Assembly (NCBI RefSeq): GCF_003001935.1
Contig: NZ_PVNG01000001.1
Coordinates: forward strand, 1-64,000
Source of the DNA: Nonomuraea fuscirosea
GTDB taxonomy: Bacteria > Actinomycetota > Actinomycetes > Streptosporangiales > Streptosporangiaceae
Direction of reading: 5' to 3'
DNA length: 64,000 nt
Shown here: positions 8,851-18,747 of the stretch, piece by piece
Layout of the letters: every line of letters starts with the position of its first letter
Numbering within the stretch: position 1 is the first letter of the stretch
Made by a program: the position numbers and the translations under genes
The notes under the pieces: generated by a model
The model's input: only the letters and a program-made list of their open reading frames with translations
What the model was told of the DNA's origin: nothing
The model's database searches: none

Positions 8851-9792
8851 TTAAGATCGGCGGGCTCGCAGAGCGTGATCGACGCTCACGGCGGCCAGGA
8901 TGAGCAGGCCCTCGACGACCGGACGGTAGGTGGAGTTCCAGCCGAGCAGGTTGAAGCCATTGCCGATCAACGTGAGGATCAGCACGCCCACCATGCCGCG
9001 CCAGATCGCCCCCTGCCCGCCGAGGATGCTCGTGCCGCCGATCACCGTCGCCGCGATGGCCGTCAGCTCCAGCAGCGTGCCCATGTCCGGCTGCGCCGAG
9101 CCGCCGCGCGCCGCCAGCACCAGCCCCGCCAGCCCGGCGCACAGGCCGCTGATCGCGAACGCGCCCACCTGGACCGAACGCACGCCGATCCCCGACAGCC
9201 AGGCCGCCGTGGGGTTGCCGCCCACGGCGTACACGCGGCGGCCGAACGTGGTGCGGGCCAGCAGCAGCGACGTGACCCCGGCCACCGCCACCAGCAGCAG
9301 GGAGGAGGCGGTGACGCCGCCCAGCACTGTGGGCCAGCTCAGCGACTGGAACGACTCCAGCCGCGCCGCGCCCGGATAGACGATCGCGCCGCCGGTGATG
9401 ACGAGCGCCAGGCCGCGGTGCACGATGCCGAGCGCGAGCGTGGCGATGAACGAGTGCACCCGTGACAGCACCACGACCACGCCGTTCAGGGTGCCGAGCA
9501 GGCCGCCGGTCACCACGGCGGCGGCGTACCCGGCGGGCACGCCGGCCCGCTCGGTGACGAGCACCGCCACGATGGCGCTCACGGCGAGCACGGCACTGGC
9601 GGACAGGTCGAAGACGCCGCAGATCACGCACACCGTCATCCCGCACGCCAGCAGGCCGACGACCACGGCCTGGTCCAGCAGGTTGACCAGGTTCCCCGGG
9701 CTCAGGAACGTGTCGGTGGCCAGGGAGAGCGCCACCACCAGGACCGCGACCGCCAGGACGATCCCGTGGTCCCGCAGCGACCTGGCCGTCAT
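8851..9792 (-). CDS. ABC transporter permease, ribose/xylose (RbsC) type
   Basis: 313 residues with 8-10 hydrophobic segments, of the BPD_transp_2 family. The conserved cytoplasmic loop TTFGRRVYAVGGNPTAAWLSGI and the preceding SFIATLALGIVHRGLALV identify sugar-type permeases. Starts at ATG 9792 within the ATGA overlap with the upstream binding-protein gene, so the two are translationally coupled. No ATPase (RbsA) gene lies in the visible locus, so the transporter must borrow one encoded elsewhere or be incomplete. Substrate unknown. Confidence 0.9.
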   Translation of the reverse strand: MTARSLRDHGIVLAVAVLVVALSLATDTFLSPGNLVNLLDQAVVVGLLACGMTVCVICGVFDLSASAVLAVSAIVAVLVTERAGVPAGYAAAVVTGGLLGTLNGVVVVLSRVHSFIATLALGIVHRGLALVITGGAIVYPGAARLESFQSLSWPTVLGGVTASSLLLVAVAGVTSLLLARTTFGRRVYAVGGNPTAAWLSGIGVRSVQVGAFAISGLCAGLAGLVLAARGGSAQPDMGTLLELTAIAATVIGGTSILGGQGAIWRGMVGVLILTLIGNGFNLLGWNSTYRPVVEGLLILAAVSVDHALRARRS

Positions 9793-10817
9793 TCGTCGTA
9801 TTCGCCGCTCACCTGGGCCAGCGCGTCCTTGGTCCCCATGCTGGTGCCGGGCTGGACGTCCGTCGCGAGGTTCGTGCCGGGCACCTGCTCGCCGCGCGCC
9901 TTACGGAGCCCCAGCTCCGCGGCCTTGGCGCCGAGGGTCTTCACCGGCAGGTAGTACGCGCCGAACCAGCGCCCCTCCCGCACCGCCTTGACGGTCTGGC
10001 GGGAGGCGCCGTTGGCGACGTACGAGATGTCCTTGCCCTTCGCCACCGCCTCGGCCCCGAGGACGGCCTGCGACGCGCCGATGATCACGTCGATGCCGGG
10101 GTTCTTCTGCAGCACGTCCTGCATCGCCTTGCGCCCGCTCTCCTGCGTGTAACCGCCTTCGAGCTGGGCCTTGAGCTCGACGCCCGGCGCGGCCTTCAGC
10201 TTGGCCACGGCGGCCTGGGTGCGGGCGTTGTCCAGCGGCAGCGCCTTGAGCCCCTCCAGGTAGCCGACCTCGCACGGGTCCGGTTTCCTGCTCGCGCACG
10301 CCTGGATCGCCAGCTCGGCCAGGCCCTCGCCGTTCAGCGTGGGCACGTCGATGAGCGTGATCGTGCCGTCCACCTGGGGATCGGCGGTGTCGTAGCGGGT
10401 GCCGACGGGGGTGAAGTGCACGACGACGGTGATCCCGGCCTGCACGGCGGAGCGGATCGCCGGCACCACGGCCGCCCCGTCGTTGGCCTGGACGACGAAC
10501 ACCTCGAACCGCTTGGCCGTCACGGCGTCCTGGAGCTGGCGGACCTGGGCCTGGGCGTCGAAGTTCGGGTCGAGGAACTCCGCGGTGGCGCCGTTCGCCT
10601 TCGCGTACTCCTCGACGCCGGCGAACGTGGCGGCCGAGAAGGAGTTGGCCTTGGCGAAGCCGAAGAAGCCGATCCGCTTGGCCGCGGCGGACGCCCCCGG
10701 CGAGGTCGCGGCGGCCGAGGCGCTCGACGACGGGCCCTCCGCGCCGGGATTGACGCAACCGGCGGCGAGCAGGCTCACCGCGGCCAGGGCGGGTAACGCG
10801 GTCCATCGTGCGACCAT
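9789..10817 (-). CDS. Sugar ABC transporter substrate-binding lipoprotein (Peripla_BP_4 type)
   Basis: 342 residues. An N-terminal lipoprotein signal ends in LLAAGC (lipobox, Cys about residue 21), followed by a Ser/Ala/Pro linker and a periplasmic-binding-protein type 1 fold beginning KRIGFFGFAKANSFSAATFAG, with VQANDGAAVVPAIRSAVQAGITVVV typical of ribose/galactose-binding proteins. ATG 10817 is preferred (GGAG 6 nt upstream); ATG 10829 would add four residues. The stop overlaps the permease start by 4 bp. Ligand not predictable from sequence; no sugar-metabolism gene is adjacent. Confidence 0.88.
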   Translation of the reverse strand: MVARWTALPALAAVSLLAAGCVNPGAEGPSSSASAAATSPGASAAAKRIGFFGFAKANSFSAATFAGVEEYAKANGATAEFLDPNFDAQAQVRQLQDAVTAKRFEVFVVQANDGAAVVPAIRSAVQAGITVVVHFTPVGTRYDTADPQVDGTITLIDVPTLNGEGLAELAIQACASRKPDPCEVGYLEGLKALPLDNARTQAAVAKLKAAPGVELKAQLEGGYTQESGRKAMQDVLQKNPGIDVIIGASQAVLGAEAVAKGKDISYVANGASRQTVKAVREGRWFGAYYLPVKTLGAKAAELGLRKARGEQVPGTNLATDVQPGTSMGTKDALAQVSGEYDE

Positions 10818-10917
10818 CTCGGTCTCCATTCGCGTCGTCGGCGACCAGCCCGGGATTTCGTTTCCATGATCATAGGGAACGTGGCGGTGCGTGATGAGGT
10901 GAATGGAGATCACCGCT

Positions 10918-11490
10918 TCAGCCGGGTTCGTTACCCGGCTTCCACTTGATGCCGCAGCCGAGGGACGGGCGCTGCCGCTCCGGCATCGGCTCGCCGTCGA
11001 GCAGGGCGTCGATGGCGGCCCGCAGCGACTCGCCGGTCACCGGCACGTCGTTGCCCGGTCTGGAGCCGTCGAACTCGCCGCGGTAGGCGAGCCGGAAGAA
11101 CCCGTCGTAGAGGAAGAAGTCGGGTGTGCAGGCCGCCCGGTAGGCCTTGGCCACGTCCTGGGTGTCGTCCAGCAGGTACGGGAAGGAGAAGCCCGCCCGT
11201 GCCGCCTGCTCGGCCAGGTGTGTCGGGTCGTCATCGGGGTAGTTCACGCTGTCATTGCTGCAGATGGCCACGATCGACAATCTGGCGCCGTAGTCGCCGG
11301 CCAGCGCGCCGAGGCCGGCTTCGATGTGCCGCACATACGGGCAGTGGTTCGACAGGAACGCCACGAGCGTGGCGGGAGAACCCTTGAGGTCTTCGAGCGA
11401 GACACTGCCGCCGTTGATGGCGGTCAGGTCGAAGGCGGGCGCGGGAGTGCCGAGCGGGACCATGAACGAGTTGGCAGCCATGGCATCCAT
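10918..11490 (-). CDS. Thioredoxin-fold AhpC/TSA-like protein
   Basis: About 190 residues with the thioredoxin-like pattern VAFLSNHCPYVRHIEAGL, in which a single Cys sits in NHCPY where peroxiredoxin-like/ResA proteins have CxxC or a lone peroxidatic Cys; the later TPDFFLYD is the cis-Pro loop. Matches the PRX-like-1 group of putative redoxins. Possible starts are ATG 11490, ATG 11481 and GTG 11511; 11490 is a compromise, homology starting at MAANSFMVPLG. Divergent from the VOC gene with only about 25 bp between starts, so the promoters must overlap the coding ends. Confidence 0.85.
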   Translation of the reverse strand: MDAMAANSFMVPLGTPAPAFDLTAINGGSVSLEDLKGSPATLVAFLSNHCPYVRHIEAGLGALAGDYGARLSIVAICSNDSVNYPDDDPTHLAEQAARAGFSFPYLLDDTQDVAKAYRAACTPDFFLYDGFFRLAYRGEFDGSRPGNDVPVTGESLRAAIDALLDGEPMPERQRPSLGCGIKWKPGNEPG

Positions 11491-11515
11491 TCTCGTCTGA
11501 GAGGGGTTCACGGTA

Positions 11516-11887
11516 ATGGGCGGTATCGCGGAGTTCCGAACGGTCGTGGTGGACTGTCCGGATCCACGGGCTCTGGCGGAGTTCTACGCCACCTTGCTGG
11601 GCTGGCCGGTCACCTCGGTGGAGGACGACTGGGTCGTGGTCAGCGACGGCGGCCCGCCCAAGCGGCTGGCGTTCCAGCTCGCGTCCGACCACCAGCCGCC
11701 CGCCTGGCCGGACCCGGACCGCCCGCAGCAGTTCCACCTCGACGTGACGGTCGACGACCTGGACGAGGCGGAGGCCCAGGTGATCAAGATCGGCGCGACC
11801 AAGCACGCGCACCAGCCCAGCGAGGACGACGACTTCCGCGTCTTCCTCGACCCGGCCGGCCACCCGTTCTGCCTCTGCCGGGACTGA
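11516..11887 (+). CDS. VOC (glyoxalase/bleomycin-resistance fold) protein
   Basis: 123 residues. RTVVVDCPDPRALAEFYATLLGWPV is the usual opening of actinobacterial VOC proteins, and FRVFLDPAGHPFCLCRD the usual end. These are metal- or ligand-binding dimers of diverse function; the substrate is unknown. GAGAGGGG about 11 nt upstream of ATG 11516 is a good ribosome binding site. Confidence 0.88.
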   Translation: MGGIAEFRTVVVDCPDPRALAEFYATLLGWPVTSVEDDWVVVSDGGPPKRLAFQLASDHQPPAWPDPDRPQQFHLDVTVDDLDEAEAQVIKIGATKHAHQPSEDDDFRVFLDPAGHPFCLCRD

Positions 11888-12026
11888 CCCGCACCACCGG
11901 ACCGGTTCGACCTGGACCACCGGGCTGGTCTGAGCGGGCTCTTCGGCCGGCCTGCTCTGGGGCGCCGGACCCATCTGACCTGGACCACCGGGCTGGGCGA
12001 AGGGGACTGCTCCTGGCCCGGGGGAG
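11888..12026. repeat. Intergenic region with a 20-bp direct repeat
   Basis: GACCTGGACCACCGGGCTGG occurs exactly at 11909-11928 and 11977-11996. No gene is seen between 11888 and 12299; the rest holds two terminator hairpins. Confidence 0.7.
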
Positions 12027-12058
12027 TGGCCGGCCCCGCCTTCGCGCGGGGCCGGCCA
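12027..12058 (+). terminator. Intrinsic terminator after the VOC gene
   Basis: Perfect 13-bp stem TGGCCGGCCCCGC / GCGGGGCCGGCCA with a 6-nt loop. Confidence 0.8.
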
Positions 12059-12218
12059 TCGCTCGATGAGCCACCTGGAGTGGGAGTACCCGCCGGTCAG
12101 TGAGTGAGGTCCGTCGGGTGCGACGGCTCGGCGGGGTCCTGTCGAGTCCAGCCACCTACAATTCCGGACCGTTCAAGTACAGCCGCCTGCGGATCAGGAC
12201 TTCTCAGTTCGACCTCGT

Positions 12219-12256
12219 GCGGGTCCGGGCGCCTGATGGGTTCGCGCCGGACCCGC
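12219..12256 (-). terminator. Hairpin terminator after parC
   Basis: GCGGGTCCGG pairs with CCGGACCCGC around an 18-nt loop, starting about 45 bp beyond the parC stop codon on the minus strand. Confidence 0.6.
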
Positions 12257-12299
12257 GGGTAGGCGTGGTCAGTTGTCGATGCCGTGGTCGGCGGGAAGG

Positions 12300-14816
<2,517 letters not shown>

Positions 14817-15174
14817 CTTGTGCTGCGCGGCTGCCTCGGCCGTCGCGCCGAGGGGAAGCGCATCCTCCTTCTGTACTCGAGCAGTAACCGTAGCCGTCAG
14901 CCCGCTGGACAAGCGTCAGATCGGCGTGTGGGGCGTCGACAGAAGCGCGTGCGGCCACGGACCGGCAGGGATCGCGACGTGTCCGCCCCTGGAGATGATG
15001 GCACGAGCCAGGGCTCCAGTGGCGTATCCACAGTGTCGCTCACGCCTCGGCCGGCTGAGACGGGGAGAACCGTAACGATCTGTCTGTCTTGAAGGATACG
15101 GCCCGCTGGTCACGTACGGATCCTAGCGGCCATCCGCCGTTTATCGCAAACGTGTTCGATCCGGCGCGGTGAGC

Positions 15175-15203
15175 TTGACCAAGCAATTGCTTGGTCTTAC
15201 CGT
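15175..15203 (+). promoter_or_regulatory. Promoter with embedded 20-bp palindromic operator
   Basis: TTGACC (-35, 15175-15180), a 17-bp spacer and TACCGT (-10, 15198-15203) form a good sigma-A-type promoter. The perfect palindrome GACCAAGCAATTGCTTGGTC (15177-15196) fills the space between the two boxes, so a bound repressor, most likely TetR-type by shape, would block polymerase. It lies 35 bp upstream of the dioxygenase start. Confidence 0.8.
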
Positions 15204-15238
15204 TCTGCTCATGGGATCCCCCTGATTACGGAGGCGTC

Positions 15239-16063
15239 ATGATCGAGTTCCATCCCGTGACCAAGCACATCGGCGCCGAGGTCACCGGGGTCGATCTGCG
15301 CAAGCCGCTGTCGCAGGAGGAGGTAGTCACCCTGCGGGAGGGGTGGCTCAAGCACCACGTGCTGTTCTTCCGCGACCAGCACATCGACGACGAGCAGCAC
15401 CTGCAGTTCGCCCTCAACTTCGGCACGCTGAACCACCCGGCCTTCAAGAAGGACTCGAACAGTCCCATCCACGTCCTCGACCAGACCTCGCCCAAGGGTG
15501 AGGGCGGGGACGAATGGCACAGCGACAACACCTTCGAGCCGACACCGCCGATGGGCTCGCTGCTGCGCTGCGTCCAGCTGCCCTCCGTGGGCGGCGACAC
15601 GTGCTGGGCCAACACCCACCTGGCGTACGAGACGCTCTCGCCGCCCATCCAGCGGCTGTGCGACGAGCTGACGGCCGAGCACGACATCACGATGTCGATG
15701 AAGAAGGCGATCTCGAAGGGGCATCCGTTCGACCTGGCCGAGATCCAGGCGAAATGGCCGCCCATCGTCCGTCCCGTGGTGCGGGTGCACGCCGAGACCG
15801 GCCGCAAGGCGCTGTTCGTCAACCGCGCCTCCACGACCCGCCTCGTCGGGCTGAGCGACCGGGAGAACGAGGCGCTGCTGCCGTTCCTGATCGACCACAT
15901 CCGCTCGCCCGAGTTCCAGCTCCGGCTGCGCTGGCGTCCGGGAACGCTCGCCTTCTGGGACAACCGGCCCACGCAGCACTACGCGGTCGCGGACTACACC
16001 GAGCGCCGCCGCATGCACAGGGTGACGATCAACGCCTTCCCTGAGCATGCCGACAAGATCTGA
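15239..16063 (+). CDS. TauD/TfdA family Fe(II)/2-oxoglutarate-dependent dioxygenase
   Basis: 274 residues. Hydroxylates a substrate such as taurine, an alkylsulfonate or an aryloxyalkanoate using 2-oxoglutarate and O2. IGAEVTGVDLRKPLS and FFRDQHIDDEQHLQFA are typical of the family; the iron ligands are His and Asp in EWHSDNTF (near residue 100) and the distal His in TQHYAV; Arg in RRRMHRVTI binds 2-oxoglutarate. ATG 15239 follows GGAGGCGTC. The palindromic operator in its promoter predicts induction by release of a repressor, probably encoded elsewhere since no TetR gene is adjacent. Substrate cannot be named. Confidence 0.9.
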   Translation: MIEFHPVTKHIGAEVTGVDLRKPLSQEEVVTLREGWLKHHVLFFRDQHIDDEQHLQFALNFGTLNHPAFKKDSNSPIHVLDQTSPKGEGGDEWHSDNTFEPTPPMGSLLRCVQLPSVGGDTCWANTHLAYETLSPPIQRLCDELTAEHDITMSMKKAISKGHPFDLAEIQAKWPPIVRPVVRVHAETGRKALFVNRASTTRLVGLSDRENEALLPFLIDHIRSPEFQLRLRWRPGTLAFWDNRPTQHYAVADYTERRRMHRVTINAFPEHADKI

Positions 16064-16478
16064 ACAAACCATCATCCTTTACGGCACGCGGACGGCACCG
16101 CCACCCACCGCACGTGGCTGAGGACCTCCAGGAAAACGCCCGCTGACCCCGCACGGGGCGGGCCGCCGTCACGTGCGCAACGTGGACCATCCGCGTGGTG
16201 ACCAGGTCACCACGCGGACGCCGGGCGCATGGTCGCCTGTCCGCGTGGCCGTCGGTTCACCACGCGGGAGGCCCGCAGGGCGCACGTCACGGCGGCCCGC
16301 CCCGTGAACCGGAGGAGCGTTCCCCTGGACGGGGCCCGGCCACGGGCGGCGGGTGGGGCCCGGTGCCGCGAAGCCGTAAAGGATGAAGGTGGTTGTAGCC
16401 GCCATCGCGGAGAGAAAGCTGCGACGGCGACATCAGTTGAGGAGTATTCGGTCGGGGGGAGCTGGTAACAAAGAGGGC
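16064..16478. other. Intergenic region with inverted repeats
   Basis: 415 bp between the dioxygenase and RecQ genes. It holds a small hairpin (CCCCG-CA-CGGGG, 16147-16158) and the large inverted repeats listed next. No coding frame is credible. Confidence 0.6.
16190..16267. promoter_or_regulatory. Tandem inverted repeats, operator or terminator
   Basis: TCCGCGTGGTGACC (16190-16203) and its exact complement (16205-16218) flank a single A. A second, looser pair CCGCGTGG / CCACGCGG lies at 16241-16248 and 16260-16267. The shared half-site suggests two operators for one protein; a rho-independent terminator after the dioxygenase gene is the alternative, though the one-base centre makes a hairpin awkward. 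Confidence 0.55.
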
Positions 16479-18593
16479 ATGATTGAAGCCCCCGATGCCG
16501 CGATGCTGCGGGAAGAGGCCGAGGAGCGCCTGCGGGCGCTGGCCGGTGAGCACGCCGTCCTCCGCGACGACCAGTGGGCCGCCATCGAGGCCCTCGTGCT
16601 CGGCCGCCGCAGGGTGCTCGTCGTGCAGCGCACCGGCTGGGGCAAGTCGGCCGTCTACTTCGTCGCCACCGCGCTCCTGCGCGAGCTCGGCGAGGGTCCC
16701 ACGGTCATCGTCTCGCCGCTGCTGGCGCTCATGCGCAACCAGATCGCCGCCGCCGAGCGGGCCGGCATCAGCGCCGTCACGATCAACTCCGCCAATCCCG
16801 AGGCGTGGGAGGAGATCTACGGCCAGGTCGCCGAGGGCATGGTCGACGTGCTGCTGGTCAGCCCCGAGCGGCTCAACAACCCCGACTTCCGCGACAACGT
16901 CCTGCCCGAGCTGGCCGAGAGTGCCGGGCTCGTCGTGGTCGACGAGGCCCACTGCATCTCCGACTGGGGTCACGACTTCCGGCCCGACTACCGCAGGCTG
17001 TCCACGCTGTTCGCGGACCTGCCGCCGGGCATCCCGGTGCTGGCCACCACCGCCACCGCCAACGCGCGCGTCACCCGCGACGTCGCCGAGCAGCTGCGCC
17101 TGCCCGCCGAGCTGCGGCCCGACGGCGACGACACGCTCGTCCTGCGCGGGCCGCTGGAGCGCGAGAGCCTGCACCTGAGCGTCGTCCGCCTGCCCAGCGC
17201 CGAGCAGCGCCTGGCCTGGCTGGCCCAGACGCTGCGCGAGCTGCCCGGATCCGGCATCGTCTACACCCTCACCGTCGCGGCGGCCCACGAGATCGCCGGC
17301 TACCTGCGTGATCAGGGGCTCGAGGTGGCCGCCTACTCCGGCCAGACCGAGCCGGCCGAGCGGCTGGCCGCCGAGGACGCCCTGCTCGGCAACCGGATCA
17401 AGGCGCTGGTGGCCACGAGCGCGCTCGGGATGGGCTTCGACAAGCCCGACCTGGGCTTCGTGATCCACGTGGGCGCGCCGCAGTCGCCCGTCGCCTACTA
17501 CCAGCAGGTCGGCCGGGCCGGGCGCGGCGTCGAACGGGCCGAGGTGATCCTGCTGCCCGGCACCGAAGACCGCGACATCTGGGCCTATTTCGCCTCGCTG
17601 GCCTTCCCGCCCGAGCCCGTCGTCCGCACCACGTTGCAGACATTGGAAGAGCGCGGCCTCATGTCCACGCCCGCCCTCGAGACCGCCGTCGACCTGAGCC
17701 GCAGCCGCCTGGAGATGATGCTCAAGGTGCTCGACGTCGACGGCGCCGTCCGCCGGGTCAAGGGCGGCTGGGAGGCCACCGGGCAGGAGTGGGCCTACGA
17801 CGGCGAGCGCTACGCCCGCATCGCCGCCGAGCGCGGGGCCGAGCAGCAGGCCATGCTCGCCTACCTGACCACGACCGAGTGCCGCGAACAGTACCTGCGC
17901 CGGCATCTCGACGACGACAGCGCCACACCGTGCGGGCGCTGCGACAACTGCACCGGCCGTCACCGCTCCCCGGAGATCGCCGCCCAGGCCGTCGAGACCG
18001 CCCGCGAACGCCTGAGCAGGCCCGGCGTCGAGATCGAGGCCCGCAGGCAGTGGCCGACCGGGCTGTCCGACCTGTCCGGGCGGATCAAGCCCGAGCTGGG
18101 CGCGGAGCCCGGCAGGGCGCTCGGGCGGCTGACCGACATCGGGTGGGGCAACCGGCTGCGGGAGCTGTTCGGCGGGGAGGACCAGCCGGTGGGCGACGAC
18201 ATGTTCGCCGCCGTGATCAAGGTCCTGTCGGCCTGGGACTGGCGGGAGCGCCCGGTGGCCGTGGTCAACGTGCCGTCGGCGACGCGGCCGAAGCTCGTAC
18301 GCGGGTTCGCCGAGCGGCTGGCGCAGGTCGGGCGGCTGACCTACCTGGGCGAGCTGGGCTACCGGGCCGGGTCGCCGGGGCAGCAGTTCAACAGCGCCAA
18401 GCGGGTGCAGGCGATCAGGGGCACGCTGGCCATGCCGAAGAACCTGGGCGCGGCGATCGCCGGTTGCGGCGGGCCGGTCCTGCTGGTGGACGACCGGGTC
18501 GACACGGGCTGGACGATGACGCTGGCGGCGGCCCTCGTCCGCCACGCCGGCGCCCCCGCCGTCCTGCCCCTGGCCCTCGCGGTCACCAGCTGA
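16479..18593 (+). CDS. RecQ-family ATP-dependent DNA helicase with C-terminal phosphoribosyltransferase-like domain
   Basis: 704 residues. Superfamily 2 helicase motifs: Walker A QRTGWGKSAVYF (Lys57), DEAH box VVDEAHCISDWGHDFRPDYRRL, motif III ATTATA, and motifs V-VI SALGMGFDKPD / QQVGRAGRG. A RecQ zinc-binding module follows (CREQYLRRHL...CGRCDNC). The last 150 residues differ from RecQ HRDC domains and contain VLLVDDRVDTGWTMTLAAAL (about 667-686), a PRPP-binding loop of the type I phosphoribosyltransferase fold. The Walker A reads GWGKS instead of the common GGGKS. ATG 16479 is used because homology starts soon after; the frame extends 32 codons upstream. Confidence 0.9.
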   Translation: MIEAPDAAMLREEAEERLRALAGEHAVLRDDQWAAIEALVLGRRRVLVVQRTGWGKSAVYFVATALLRELGEGPTVIVSPLLALMRNQIAAAERAGISAVTINSANPEAWEEIYGQVAEGMVDVLLVSPERLNNPDFRDNVLPELAESAGLVVVDEAHCISDWGHDFRPDYRRLSTLFADLPPGIPVLATTATANARVTRDVAEQLRLPAELRPDGDDTLVLRGPLERESLHLSVVRLPSAEQRLAWLAQTLRELPGSGIVYTLTVAAAHEIAGYLRDQGLEVAAYSGQTEPAERLAAEDALLGNRIKALVATSALGMGFDKPDLGFVIHVGAPQSPVAYYQQVGRAGRGVERAEVILLPGTEDRDIWAYFASLAFPPEPVVRTTLQTLEERGLMSTPALETAVDLSRSRLEMMLKVLDVDGAVRRVKGGWEATGQEWAYDGERYARIAAERGAEQQAMLAYLTTTECREQYLRRHLDDDSATPCGRCDNCTGRHRSPEIAAQAVETARERLSRPGVEIEARRQWPTGLSDLSGRIKPELGAEPGRALGRLTDIGWGNRLRELFGGEDQPVGDDMFAAVIKVLSAWDWRERPVAVVNVPSATRPKLVRGFAERLAQVGRLTYLGELGYRAGSPGQQFNSAKRVQAIRGTLAMPKNLGAAIAGCGGPVLLVDDRVDTGWTMTLAAALVRHAGAPAVLPLALAVTS

Positions 18594-18637
18594 CCTCGTC
18601 CCACGGCGCGCCGTCCCACGGCGGGCGGGCATCGCGG

Positions 18638-18718
18638 CGTCACGTGCCGCCCTGAGCGCCGCGCCGTCACGTGTCGCCCTGAGCGCCGCGCCGTCACGTG
18701 CCGCGTTGAGCGTGGTGC
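18638..18718. repeat. Three tandem 27-bp repeats
   Basis: Units start at 18638, 18665 and 18692, each beginning CGTCACGTG (containing the palindrome CACGTG); the third is diverged at its end. They lie between the convergent stop codons of the helicase and the SBP gene. Confidence 0.85.
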
Positions 18719-18747
18719 GGTCCCGGGCGCGGTGCGGGGGCTGGGCG

